Assembly (NCBI GenBank): GCA_029212905.1
Contig: JARGPB010000014.1
Coordinates: 1 to 64,000 of the forward strand
Direction of reading: 5' to 3'
From: Thalassovita sp.
GTDB lineage: Bacteria; Pseudomonadota; Alphaproteobacteria; Rhodobacterales; Rhodobacteraceae
DNA: 64,000 nt
Shown here: piece by piece, positions 15,818 through 23,677 of the stretch
Layout: every line of letters starts with the position of its first letter
Position numbering within the stretch: the stretch's first letter is position 1
The notes under the pieces: generated by a model
Told to the model about the DNA's origin: nothing
Seen by the model: only the letters and a program-made list of their open reading frames with translations
Databases searched by the model: none
Translations under genes and position numbers: made by a program

Positions 15818-16042
15818 ATGAACGCCCCTAGCGACATTTCGATGAAAACCGATGACGTCCTGCTGGTCGAGCTTGAGGTCTTTCGCCAGGAACACCGGGA
15901 TTTGGACACGGCGATCACCGCCATGGTTGAACGCGGCACGGGCGATCAGCTGACCATCCGTCGTCTGAAAAAGAAAAAGCTGCGGCTAAAGGACATGATC
16001 TCGATGATCGAAGATCGCCTGACCCCAGATATCATTGCGTAA
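15818..16042 (+). CDS. YdcH/DUF465 family protein
   Basis: The 74-residue, charged and helical protein has the YdcH-type core: a helix with FRQEHRDLDTAITAM, a short turn, then LTIRRLKKKKLRLKDMI. The family is widespread in proteobacteria with no defined function; a helical hairpin is expected. It lies 48 bp upstream of purE in the same orientation and may share its transcript. Confidence 0.8.
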   Translation: MNAPSDISMKTDDVLLVELEVFRQEHRDLDTAITAMVERGTGDQLTIRRLKKKKLRLKDMISMIEDRLTPDIIA

Positions 16043-16090
16043 AGCGCGGCCTTGGCTATAGTGCGCGCTCTCAAGTCAAAGGGGCGCAGA

Positions 16091-16579
16091 ATGACGGACG
16101 TAAAAGTTGGCATCATCATGGGCAGCCAGTCGGATTGGCCCACCATGAAAGAAGCAGCCGATATTCTTGATGAATTGGGCATCGCGTTCGAGGCAAAGAT
16201 CGTCTCGGCACACCGCACGCCTGACCGTCTGTGGTCCTATGGCAAAACCGCTGTGGATCGCGGGTTGCAGGTGATCATCGCGGGCGCCGGCGGCGCAGCA
16301 CACCTGCCGGGCATGATGGCCTCGAAAACGCGCGTGCCAGTGATCGGAGTCCCCGTCCAGACCAAGGCCCTGTCGGGTGTGGACAGCCTCTATTCCATCC
16401 TGCAAATGCCCCGCGGTTTCCCCGTTGCCACCATGGCGATCGGTGGTGCCGGCGCGAAAAACGCAGGCCTGATGGCCGCCGCGATCCTCGCCAATGCTGA
16501 TCCCGCCATTGCCGACCGTCTTGACGCCTGGCGCGACGCCCTGTCGGCCTCTATCCCGGATGAACCCACCGATGACTAA
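16091..16579 (+). CDS. purE: 5-(carboxyamino)imidazole ribonucleotide mutase
   Basis: Class I PurE converts N5-CAIR, made by PurK, to 4-carboxy-AIR in purine synthesis. The 162-residue product begins with the substrate-binding IIMGSQSDWPTM, has VSAHRTPDRLW around residue 40, AGAGGAAHLPGMMAS around 65, and VPVQTKALSGVDSLYSIVQM-like signature residues near 95-110. The start ATG 16091 follows GGGGCGCAGA. The stop overlaps the purK start by 8 bases, so the two enzymes are translationally coupled. Confidence 0.94.
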   Translation: MTDVKVGIIMGSQSDWPTMKEAADILDELGIAFEAKIVSAHRTPDRLWSYGKTAVDRGLQVIIAGAGGAAHLPGMMASKTRVPVIGVPVQTKALSGVDSLYSILQMPRGFPVATMAIGGAGAKNAGLMAAAILANADPAIADRLDAWRDALSASIPDEPTDD

Positions 16580-17639
16580 CCCTCTTGCTACCGGATCGAC
16601 CATTGGCATCCTCGGCGGCGGCCAACTGGGCCGAATGCTGTCTGTTGCCGCCTCGCGCTTGGGCTTCAAGACCCATATCTTCGAACCCGGCGCCAATCCA
16701 CCCGCCGCCGACGTGGCCCACGCCGTGACCACCGCCCCCTACGAGGACGAGACCGCCCTGCGCGCCTTTGCGGCCTCCGTGGACGTGATCACCTACGAGT
16801 TCGAAAACATCCCCACCTCGGCGCTGGACACGCTCGAAGCGCTCAAACCCCTGCACCCAAATCGCAAGGCCCTGGCCGTCAGCCAGGACCGCCTGGTAGA
16901 AAAGGCCTTCCTGACCGATCTGGGCCTGCAAACCGCCCCCTTCGCCGCAGTCGATGACGAAATTGACCTGGCCGAAGCCATTGATGAAATCGGCACGCCC
17001 GCCATTCTGAAAACCCGCCGCTTCGGCTATGATGGCAAAGGCCAAGCCCGCCTGAAATCGCCTGCGGACGCCACCCAGGCACTGGCCGACATGGCCGGCG
17101 CCTCCGCCATCCTCGAAGGTTTCGTAACCTTCACGCACGAGGTCTCGGTCATCGGCACCCGCAGCGCCGACGGCCAGGTCGCCTGTTTCGATCCCGGTGA
17201 AAACGTCCACCGCGATGGCATCCTGCACACCACCACTGTGCCCGCCACCCTGACCGCCGCACAGAAAATGGACGCCGTCCTGCTGACCGCGAAAATTCTC
17301 AACACGTTGAAATACGTGGGCACGATGGGGGTCGAACTGTTCGTGACCCCTCAGGGCCTCATCGTGAACGAGATCGCCCCGCGCGTGCACAACTCTGGCC
17401 ACTGGACCCAGAACGGATGCGCCATCGACCAGTTCGAACAGCATATCCGCGCCGTGGTCGGCTGGCCTTTGGGCGATGGCAAACGCCATTCTGACGTGGT
17501 GATGGAGAACCTGATCGGCGACGACATGGACCGCGTGCCCGCCCTCGCCGCCGAGCCCAACACCGCGCTGCACCTCTATGGCAAGGCCGATGTCAAACCC
17601 GGCCGCAAAATGGGTCACGTCAACCGGGTTAGAACCTAA
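16572..17639 (+). CDS. purK: 5-(carboxyamino)imidazole ribonucleotide synthase
   Basis: The ATP-grasp enzyme carboxylates AIR with bicarbonate and ATP to N5-CAIR. The 355-residue product starts with the Rossmann-like GILGGGQLGRMLSVAAS, then has KTRRFGYDGKGQA (about 150-162), and the ATP-grasp metal site GVELFVTPQGLIVNEIAPRVHNSGHWT (about 255-280). ATG 16572 lies in purE (ATGACTAA overlap); an upstream in-frame ATG would sit far inside purE. Confidence 0.94.
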   Translation: MTNPLATGSTIGILGGGQLGRMLSVAASRLGFKTHIFEPGANPPAADVAHAVTTAPYEDETALRAFAASVDVITYEFENIPTSALDTLEALKPLHPNRKALAVSQDRLVEKAFLTDLGLQTAPFAAVDDEIDLAEAIDEIGTPAILKTRRFGYDGKGQARLKSPADATQALADMAGASAILEGFVTFTHEVSVIGTRSADGQVACFDPGENVHRDGILHTTTVPATLTAAQKMDAVLLTAKILNTLKYVGTMGVELFVTPQGLIVNEIAPRVHNSGHWTQNGCAIDQFEQHIRAVVGWPLGDGKRHSDVVMENLIGDDMDRVPALAAEPNTALHLYGKADVKPGRKMGHVNRVRT

Positions 17640-17643
17640 CCCA

Positions 17644-17664
17644 TTCATCTTGCTATAAATACTC
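17644..17664 (-). repeat. Copy 1 of a 21-bp intergenic repeat
   Basis: On the minus strand it reads GAGTATTT, TAT..., then GCAAGATGAA, with three variable bases in the middle. It is preceded by a GC-rich imperfect hairpin (GCGGGACGCTCCGCGGG region). It lies between the convergent purK and phnM-like genes. Other copies are at 34492, 40640 and 51238. Confidence 0.7.
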
Positions 17665-17696
17665 CCCGCGGAGCGTCCCGCACGCTCCGCCTGCAC

Positions 17697-18812
17697 TCAC
17701 GCCAGAAATCGCGCGGCCACCTCACCGGCCAGATAGGTCACGCGCCCCCCTGCGATCGTGGCGCCGACGCGCCCGTCACCGTCCAGAACCACCAGATCGG
17801 CGCGTTTTCCAGGGCTCAGTTCTCCCCGGTCGGTCAACCCCAACACCCGTGCCGGCCCCGAGGACACAAGCCCCCAGGCCCCCAATGTCAAAGCCGCCTG
17901 CCGCAGCGCGGGGTAGTGATAGTCCGACGCCAAAGCGTCCCCAATCCCGTCCGCGATCAACGCCGCCGCGCTGACATTGCCGGAATGTGACCCCCCTCGC
18001 ACCACATTCGGCGCCCCTAAAATGACCGGATCACCTGCGTCTGTCGCGGCCTGAGCGGCCTCTTGGGTTTCTGGGAATTCGGACAGGGTCACGCCCATCG
18101 CCCGCCATGTGTCCCGCGCCGTTGCTGTTTGATCGTCATGACTGCCCAGCAACACGCCGCGCGCACGCAGCCGCGTCGCCAGCCCGGCCAACGCCTTGGG
18201 CACTTCGGCGCCTTGCTCGTGCAATCTATGCAACAGCTTCAGATGAGCCTCGGGGCTGCGACCACTTTTCAGCGCCTGCCCGGTCAAGCGCGGCGGCCGC
18301 TTGCCTTTGTCCAGCGCCGCATGCGGCAGGTGGTCGTTGAACACCACATAGCCGATGCCGTAATCCGCCACGATCTGCTCGACCTCGGGGTAATCCGCCA
18401 GCAGATGAGTTTCGAGCCGCAATTGCACGCGCATATCCGTGCCCATACTGCGAAACCCGGCCAGCGCCGCCAGAAACCGTTTCGCAAAGGCAGGACCGCG
18501 CATTCCGCCCTCCCAGCTCCAAAACTGTGCCAGGACCGCTGTGGTGATCCCATTTGCCGCCAAATCCGCCTCGGTCGAGGCCAGCCCCACCGCCAGATCC
18601 GTCATCGCCCCACGACGCGGCGCCAGATGCCGTTCGAACCCGTCGCCATGGATATCCACGATCCCTGGCATCACGCGGAACCCGCTTAGATCCACATGCC
18701 GCCCGGCGCTGTCCTCGACAATAACACCGCCTTCAATCGACAGCGCGCCTCGGTGCATCCCGTCCGGGCGCAAAACGTCAGCATTGTTCAGAGTCAGCGA
18801 AAGAGTCATCAT
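17697..18812 (-). CDS. PhnM-like alpha-D-ribose 1-methylphosphonate 5-triphosphate diphosphatase
   Basis: The 371-residue amidohydrolase-superfamily protein matches PhnM: PGIVDIHGDGFERHLAPR near residue 50 with metal-binding His, GYVVFNDHLPHA around 155, LGSHDDQT around 225, SDYHYPAL near 300, and the terminal SPGKRADLVVLDGDG. PhnM removes pyrophosphate from the 5-triphosphate intermediate of the C-P lyase pathway. No other phn gene is in the window, so it may serve a C-P lyase encoded elsewhere or a related phosphonate salvage step. Its ATG overlaps the upstream lipase stop (ATGATG over TGA). Confidence 0.82.
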   Translation of the reverse strand: MMTLSLTLNNADVLRPDGMHRGALSIEGGVIVEDSAGRHVDLSGFRVMPGIVDIHGDGFERHLAPRRGAMTDLAVGLASTEADLAANGITTAVLAQFWSWEGGMRGPAFAKRFLAALAGFRSMGTDMRVQLRLETHLLADYPEVEQIVADYGIGYVVFNDHLPHAALDKGKRPPRLTGQALKSGRSPEAHLKLLHRLHEQGAEVPKALAGLATRLRARGVLLGSHDDQTATARDTWRAMGVTLSEFPETQEAAQAATDAGDPVILGAPNVVRGGSHSGNVSAAALIADGIGDALASDYHYPALRQAALTLGAWGLVSSGPARVLGLTDRGELSPGKRADLVVLDGDGRVGATIAGGRVTYLAGEVAARFLA

Positions 18813-19537
18813 TCCTCGGGCAGGGTCAGGATGGCCTTTCCCCATGTCATGTCGTGATCGAAGGCCCCTTTTTCGATGAATTCCAGCGATTGCGCAATCA
18901 CCAGCAGGTTGTTCATCATGAACGTATGCGTCACCGGCAACACGATATGATCAGCCATACCGTCAACCCGCGTGGACACGACCGAGACCTTTCCGTCATC
19001 TGGCCCCTCGATCAACGATGAAAACACCGGGTTCAGTGACCGGTTCCCCGCGATCACCCCCAGCGGGAAATCCACCTTGGGCAGATGCGCCGGCAGCCCC
19101 TTTGGACCCGTCCGCAACTGCTGCCCCGCCGGGCCGTTAAACCAGTCGAATGCCTCTAGCTGTCCCAACGCATCCACAATCTCGGACCCGCCATTCGGGG
19201 GCGCCAGCATCACCACCCGGCCCAGATCCGGCACCTCGTGCCCCACCAGCCAATAGCGCAGCAAAATCCCGCCCATTGAATGGGTCACAACATGGGTTCG
19301 ATGCCCGGCGCAGCCTTCGATCGCCCGCGGCAGTACGTTCAGCGCCAGATTGCTGATCGTTTCCCGCCTCGAGGCATACCCCGGCCGCACGACCTTGTAC
19401 CCTTTGGCCTGGAACACCTTTTCCATCAGCAGAAACGAGGTCTCGCTCCGGGCCAACCCGTGCAGCATGACGACGCAGTCGGCCGCGGCCGGCAACGGAA
19501 AGAGCAGCAAGAAAATCAAAACAAATCGCATTTGCAT
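18809..19537 (-). CDS. Exported alpha/beta-hydrolase (lipase/esterase-like)
   Basis: The product has 242 residues with a signal peptide of about 19 residues (RFVLIFLLLFPLPAAADC, with a cysteine directly after the Ala-Asp). The mature enzyme starts CVVMLHGLARSE (oxyanion-hole HG) and carries the nucleophile elbow VTHSMGGILLRYW (Ser about 99). A catalytic His is likely in LPVTHTFMMN. Closest by pattern to PGAP1-like or triacylglycerol-lipase proteins; substrate unknown. It is coupled to the PhnM-like gene downstream. Confidence 0.75.
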   Translation of the reverse strand: MQMRFVLIFLLLFPLPAAADCVVMLHGLARSETSFLLMEKVFQAKGYKVVRPGYASRRETISNLALNVLPRAIEGCAGHRTHVVTHSMGGILLRYWLVGHEVPDLGRVVMLAPPNGGSEIVDALGQLEAFDWFNGPAGQQLRTGPKGLPAHLPKVDFPLGVIAGNRSLNPVFSSLIEGPDDGKVSVVSTRVDGMADHIVLPVTHTFMMNNLLVIAQSLEFIEKGAFDHDMTWGKAILTLPEE

Positions 19538-19579
19538 CAGATATGCCTGATCCGCCGCGAAAATAGAACTGACGTTACA

Positions 19580-20059
19580 TCACATCCAAGAATAGGCCGC
19601 AGGGTACTCCAGCCGCGTCTCGATCCCCGCGTTCTCGACCCGGATCGGATACATCAGGGTATTGTCCCCGGCCAAGCTGGCCTCCAGCCCTTCGGCGGCG
19701 GTGCGCGTGAACCCAAACCGCTGATAATATTTCGCATGGCCCAGAACGGTCACCGCCCCGGCGTCGGCCTGACGCGCGGCCTCCAACGCGGCGCGCACAA
19801 GATCGCTCCCGATTCCCTGGCCCCGATATTCGGGCGCCACCGCGACTGTATTCACGATGCACCAATCCTGTGGGTGCTGGTGCCGCCCCAAACACGTGTG
19901 GCCCAACACCTGCCCGTTCTCGTCCCAGACGAATTCCGCCTGCACATCCCCGGCCTCTCGCAACGCCTGCACCAGCGTCGGTTCATAGCTGCGCCCATAG
20001 GCGCGGCCCAACAGCGTTGCCACGTTAAAACGGTCGGAAACATCAAAGACCCGGATCAT
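19580..20059 (-). CDS. GNAT family N-acetyltransferase
   Basis: The 159-residue protein has the GNAT motif A VNTVAVAPEYRGQGIGSDLVRAAL (about 69-92) with the acetyl-CoA pyrophosphate loop RGQGIG, then VTVLGHAKYYQRFGFTRT, the YhbS/YjhQ-type signature. The substrate is unknown. The stop is about 40 bp from the lipase start, same strand, so it may head that operon. Confidence 0.83.
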   Translation of the reverse strand: MIRVFDVSDRFNVATLLGRAYGRSYEPTLVQALREAGDVQAEFVWDENGQVLGHTCLGRHQHPQDWCIVNTVAVAPEYRGQGIGSDLVRAALEAARQADAGAVTVLGHAKYYQRFGFTRTAAEGLEASLAGDNTLMYPIRVENAGIETRLEYPAAYSWM

Positions 20060-20205
20060 ACTGAATTCTCTTCTTTATCAGCCAGATAAGCCTGACACCT
20101 AGATCCTAGCCCGTTGTCGTGGCGCGACAAACCGCGCTTTTGCGAACACCAGCCTATGCTGTCGCGACCGGGGTTAGGATGCTTGAAAATCCAGCAAATC
20201 GTGCC

Positions 20206-21024
20206 TCAAATCACCCCCTCTTTGATCAGGCGATCATGAATTTGTTCTGCGATCACCTGGTGCGTCCTTGGGTTTGGTAGGTCAGCTGCGGCGAACGCCT
20301 CCATCTGGCCGAACACCATGCCCAAGGTCCCAGAAGCCTGTGCAGCGCCATCTGGCACCACTTGCACCACGCCGACGCAACGCTTGCGCACAGGTTCCAG
20401 TAGCCGCTCATTCAGGAACGGGTCCGGCAGGATGCTCCCGTCCCGAGCAGAGACCCGCGGCAGCCACAAAACCAGTGTTGGCCGGTCAATCCGGCGGATC
20501 ATCCCAATCAGGGACGTCAGCCAGGCCTTGCGACACTCCTGCACCACCTTCTCGAATGCACGCGGCGAGCTGCGCTTCAGTTTGCGCAGCAAATGCCCCA
20601 CAAAGTGGAATTCCGTGAAATCAATCTGTGGATACAGCTGCTCCAATGCGGGGCGGGCCCGGATGAACCGATCATTTCGCCGCGGGTGCACTGCATAAAA
20701 ACTGTTCGAAACGTATTTCGGGCTCAACGCCTGAAGCACCACGAATTCCGCACCTCGCGCAATCCCAAGCACCGCCGGATCCGCACGAAATGTTTCCACC
20801 CCGGCGTTCACAGCCCCCAAATTCACGCTGGTCAGGCCGCTATGATCCTCGACCAGGGACGGAAATGGCCGGGCCACAAATTTCCCGTAAGTCTCTGTTC
20901 CTCCGATAAAAACCCCATATGGATCATTTAGGTTTCGTTCCGGTCCACGAAAATGCAGCCGCTCTTGGCCATAGCCGCACGAAAGATAGTCCAGGGCCCC
21001 AGCCCCGTTGTTTTCATAGGTCAT
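20206..21024 (-). CDS. DUF6473 family protein
   Basis: The roughly 272-residue cytosolic protein belongs to a Rhodobacterales family recognised by GALDYLSCGYGQERLHFRGP at the start, GGTETYGKFVARPFP (about 40-54), NLGAVNAGVETF, and YAVHPRRNDRFIRA (about 111-124). Function is unknown; members are often near capsule, glycan or sulfotransferase-like genes. In-frame ATGs also lie at 21036, after GGGTGA, and 21048; the true start is one of these three. Confidence 0.72.
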   Translation of the reverse strand: MTYENNGAGALDYLSCGYGQERLHFRGPERNLNDPYGVFIGGTETYGKFVARPFPSLVEDHSGLTSVNLGAVNAGVETFRADPAVLGIARGAEFVVLQALSPKYVSNSFYAVHPRRNDRFIRARPALEQLYPQIDFTEFHFVGHLLRKLKRSSPRAFEKVVQECRKAWLTSLIGMIRRIDRPTLVLWLPRVSARDGSILPDPFLNERLLEPVRKRCVGVVQVVPDGAAQASGTLGMVFGQMEAFAAADLPNPRTHQVIAEQIHDRLIKEGVI

Positions 21025-21112
21025 CTCACCCACCATATTTTCACCCATGGGCAGATTCGCTGACAGGAATTGATAATTTGCTAATGGGCAAATTTGAGTA
21101 ACATTTTCCCCA

Positions 21113-21132
21113 TATGCTGCGGTTGCAGCATA
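21113..21132. promoter_or_regulatory. PhaR-like site upstream of hbd
   Basis: TATGCTGC-GGTT-GCAGCATA is a perfect 8-base inverted repeat 47 bp before the hbd start. It contains CTGC-N4-GCAG, the site reported for the polyhydroxyalkanoate regulator PhaR of Paracoccus. Just upstream, AATTTGC-N6-GCAAATT (21075-21094) forms a second inverted repeat. Confidence 0.5.
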
Positions 21133-21179
21133 GTCCGGGGTGTGAAACAGTTTCCCCGAACCGAGGAAGGAAAATGCGA

Positions 21180-22055
21180 ATGGAGATCAAGACAGTTGGC
21201 GTTATCGGCGCCGGCCAGATGGGGAACGGGATCGCGCATGTCATGGCGGTGGCGGGATTTGATGTCCTGCTCAATGATGTGCAGCAGGACTCGCTCGACA
21301 AGGCCATGGCCAACATCGACAAAAACATGGACCGGCAGGTTCAGCGCGGGCAAATGACAGCCAAGGCAAAAGACATCGCATTGGCCCGCATCACCCCGAC
21401 TCTGACCTTGGCGGATCTGGGTCCGACCGATCTGGTCATCGAATCCGCGACCGAGCGCGAAGAGGTCAAAAACGCGATCTTTGCGCAGCTTCTGCCGCAT
21501 CTGGCGCCGCACACGATTTTGACCTCGAACACCTCGTCTATTTCGATCACACGCCTGGCCAGCCGCACCGACCGCCCCGAGAAATTCATGGGGTTCCACT
21601 TTATGAACCCGGTGCCCGTGATGAAACTGGTCGAGCTGATCCGCGGCATCGCGACCGACGACGACACCTACCAAACCTGTCTGAAAATCGTGGCCCGGCT
21701 CGAGAAAACCGCCGCCTCGGCCGAGGATTTCCCCGCCTTCATCGTGAACCGCATCCTGGTCCCGATGATCAACGAGGCCTGCTATACGCTCTACGAAGGT
21801 GTGGGCGATGTGGCCTCGATCGACAGCGCGATGAAACTGGGCGCGAACCACCCCATGGGCCCGCTAGAGCTGGCGGATTTCATCGGTCTGGATACATGCC
21901 TGTCGATCATGCAAGTGCTGTACGAGGGCCTGTCGGACACCAAATACCGTCCCTGCCCGCTCTTGGTGAAATATGTCGAAGCCGGGTGGCTGGGGCGCAA
22001 GTCCAAGCGCGGGTTCTACGATTACACCGGCGAAACTCCGGTGCCGACGCGCTAA
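21180..22055 (+). CDS. 3-hydroxybutyryl-CoA dehydrogenase
   Basis: The 291-residue NAD(P)-dependent enzyme interconverts acetoacetyl-CoA and 3-hydroxybutyryl-CoA, linking polyhydroxybutyrate, fatty-acid and ethylmalonyl-CoA metabolism. It has the Rossmann motif GVIGAGQMGNGIAHV at residue 6, SNTSSISITRLAS with catalytic Ser around 117-129, and GFHFMNPVPVMKLVE with catalytic His around 138. The C-terminal domain includes PGFIVNR-like PAFIVNRILVPMINEA. ATG 21180 matches the family start and the GAGGAAGG RBS; ATG 21174 is 6 bases upstream. Confidence 0.9.
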   Translation: MEIKTVGVIGAGQMGNGIAHVMAVAGFDVLLNDVQQDSLDKAMANIDKNMDRQVQRGQMTAKAKDIALARITPTLTLADLGPTDLVIESATEREEVKNAIFAQLLPHLAPHTILTSNTSSISITRLASRTDRPEKFMGFHFMNPVPVMKLVELIRGIATDDDTYQTCLKIVARLEKTAASAEDFPAFIVNRILVPMINEACYTLYEGVGDVASIDSAMKLGANHPMGPLELADFIGLDTCLSIMQVLYEGLSDTKYRPCPLLVKYVEAGWLGRKSKRGFYDYTGETPVPTR

Positions 22056-22064
22056 CCTATTGGG

Positions 22065-22088
22065 CACGCCTCGGAAAACCGGGGCGTG
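22065..22088. terminator. Hairpin between convergent hbd and acyltransferase genes
   Basis: CACGCCTCGG-AAAA-CCGGGGCGTG forms a 10-base stem with one G-T wobble directly between the two stop codons. It lacks a clear T-run, so termination may be partial. Confidence 0.5.
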
Positions 22089-22964
22089 TCAGTCCTGTAG
22101 CGACAGCGTATGTTCGCGCAGCCAGGCCATGAACCCACGCGGATCTCTTTGCAATTTATCCATCTGCTCGTCTGTCAGCGGGTGCCCAACGATGGGGCCC
22201 AGCGGCTTGTTACAGCTGTGGACGATTTCATGCAGCAGCAGGCTTTGGCGCAATGTCGCCGAAACCCGGTTTGCGATCTGATACAGGCGCGAATTCGATC
22301 CAGGAAAGAAAATCGGCACAACCTTGGCGCCAGACCGGCGGATCATCTGAGCGGTGAACACGTTCCATTCCGCCTCGATCGCGGGGCCGAACATCGTTTC
22401 GGACGACATCACCACGCCGGATGGGAACACGCTGATCACGCCCCCAGCTTTGAGCGTCGCCATCGCCTGAGCGCGCATTTCCACGCTTTTGCGCTGTGCG
22501 TCTTCCTCGTGCGGGAATGGCACCGGGATCAGATAGGACGAGGCCACCTCGTCAATTCCCGTCAACAAAGCCCGCGTCAGGATCTGATAATCGTCGCGCC
22601 GACGCCCGATCAGCTCGGCCAGGATCATCCCGTCCACCAATCCATGCGGGTGGTTTGCCACCACGACAACGGGGCCCGTCAGGGGGATGCGGTCAATCTG
22701 TTCCTGGGGCGTGATCAGCGGAATGCCCATCACATTCAGCGCCGCGTTCCAGAATGCCTGACCTTCGGGCGCGCCCTGCTTTTCGAATTTGCGGATCATG
22801 CGCAGGATCGTCAGCTTGCCGGTCAGCCATTCGATCAGCTTGATCGTTAGCGTTTTCAGCGGGCTGTCGAATGTATTGGCATAGGTCAGGCTGCGCCGGT
22901 CATACGTTGTATGATTGACGACGGGTGTCTGCTGCACCGTGTTGTTCTGAGGAGTATCTTCCAC
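22089..22964 (-). CDS. PlsC-like lysophospholipid acyltransferase family protein
   Basis: The 291-residue protein has the acyltransferase motif VVANHPHGLVDGMIL (about 100-114), a NHxHxxxD-like variant of HX4D, and the acceptor motif VFPSGVVMSSE (about 180-190). The inferred reaction is acylation of a lysolipid: phosphatidic acid precursors or the aminolipids typical of roseobacters. An N-terminal membrane-peripheral region (IKLIEWLTGKLTILRM) supports membrane association. The exact substrate cannot be assigned. Confidence 0.78.
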   Translation of the reverse strand: MEDTPQNNTVQQTPVVNHTTYDRRSLTYANTFDSPLKTLTIKLIEWLTGKLTILRMIRKFEKQGAPEGQAFWNAALNVMGIPLITPQEQIDRIPLTGPVVVVANHPHGLVDGMILAELIGRRRDDYQILTRALLTGIDEVASSYLIPVPFPHEEDAQRKSVEMRAQAMATLKAGGVISVFPSGVVMSSETMFGPAIEAEWNVFTAQMIRRSGAKVVPIFFPGSNSRLYQIANRVSATLRQSLLLHEIVHSCNKPLGPIVGHPLTDEQMDKLQRDPRGFMAWLREHTLSLQD

Positions 22965-22999
22965 CTTGGTCGCACCATTTCTGCTACGCCGCGTGGCGT

Positions 23000-23278
23000 T
23001 TACATGTCTTCTCCGAACCGATCAGCCACCAGCACGTCCAGCGCATCGGCCAGCGCGGCGGCATCCGGGCCCGAAGTTCGGACCTCAATAGAGCTTCCCT
23101 TGGAGGCTGCCAACATCAAAAGCCCCATGATACTGTCCCCCGAGGCTGACATGCCGTCACGTGATACCTCGGCGCGGGCATCAAAGCCCTCGACCACCTC
23201 GACCAGCTTGGCCGAAGCGCGGGCATGAAGCCCCTTTTCGTTGATGATCTGCAAAGTGCGCGTGAAATTATCGGTCAT
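23000..23278 (-). CDS. HPr phosphocarrier protein
   Basis: The 92-residue product has the active-site motif NEKGLHARASAKLVE (His about 17) and the regulatory-serine region SGDSIMGLLMLAASKGS (Ser about 48, target of HPr kinase), then the C-terminal helix DALDVLVADRFGED. It is the phosphocarrier of an incomplete, regulatory PTS: alphaproteobacteria use HPr and EIIA(Man) with a PtsP-type enzyme I for signalling and not sugar uptake. It follows the EIIA gene by 6 bp. Confidence 0.9.
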   Translation of the reverse strand: MTDNFTRTLQIINEKGLHARASAKLVEVVEGFDARAEVSRDGMSASGDSIMGLLMLAASKGSSIEVRTSGPDAAALADALDVLVADRFGEDM

Positions 23279-23284
23279 ATGTAC

Positions 23285-23677
23285 TTAGTCTTTGGAAATG
23301 TTCTGGCTGTCGATGTATTTGCGCCCAGCCTCGGTTGCGGCGCGTACGGCGTCGCCGACGTTCAAGTGACGGCTTTTGGCAAGTTTGATCAGCATTGGCA
23401 AGTTAGCACCGTAAAGAATGCGGCGCCCTTCGGGCTGGCAGGCCAGCAATGACAGGTTGGACGGCGATCCACCAAACATATCCGTGACCACCACAACCCC
23501 CTGGCCATGATCCACGGTATCGGCGGCTTCGCAGATTTCGCGCTGTTTTTTGCCACGGTCGTGCTCGTTCTCGATCGAGATCGCCTGGATCCCGCTTTGT
23601 GCGCCAACGACATGCTCTACGGCGGCCAGATATTCCCTGGCCAGCCCCCCGTGCGCGACGATGACGATACCGATCAC
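23285..23677 (-). CDS. PTS EIIA(Man)-type component
   Basis: The 130-residue protein starts IGIVIVAHGGLAREYL with the phosphorylatable His (about 9) and has VVVTDMFGGSPSNLSL (about 63-78), the EIIA(Man) signature. There are no EIIB, EIIC or EIID genes nearby, so it acts as a regulatory phospho-acceptor. The start is GTG, overlapping the rapZ stop as GTGA. In Agrobacterium and relatives the equivalent gene lies in the same operon and affects ChvGI signalling and carbon responses. Confidence 0.88.
   Translation of the reverse strand: MIGIVIVAHGGLAREYLAAVEHVVGAQSGIQAISIENEHDRGKKQREICEAADTVDHGQGVVVVTDMFGGSPSNLSLLACQPEGRRILYGANLPMLIKLAKSRHLNVGDAVRAATEAGRKYIDSQNISKD

Noticed and set aside
15658..15939. 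94-codon N-terminal extension of the small heat-shock protein
   Set aside because: Hsp20 homologues start at ATG 15657 with AAGGA upstream; the extension overlaps the opposite-strand YdcH-like gene.
16551..17696. 381-codon open frame antisense to purK
   Set aside because: Shadow frame; Gly-rich translation with no family match, while purK has all ATP-grasp motifs.
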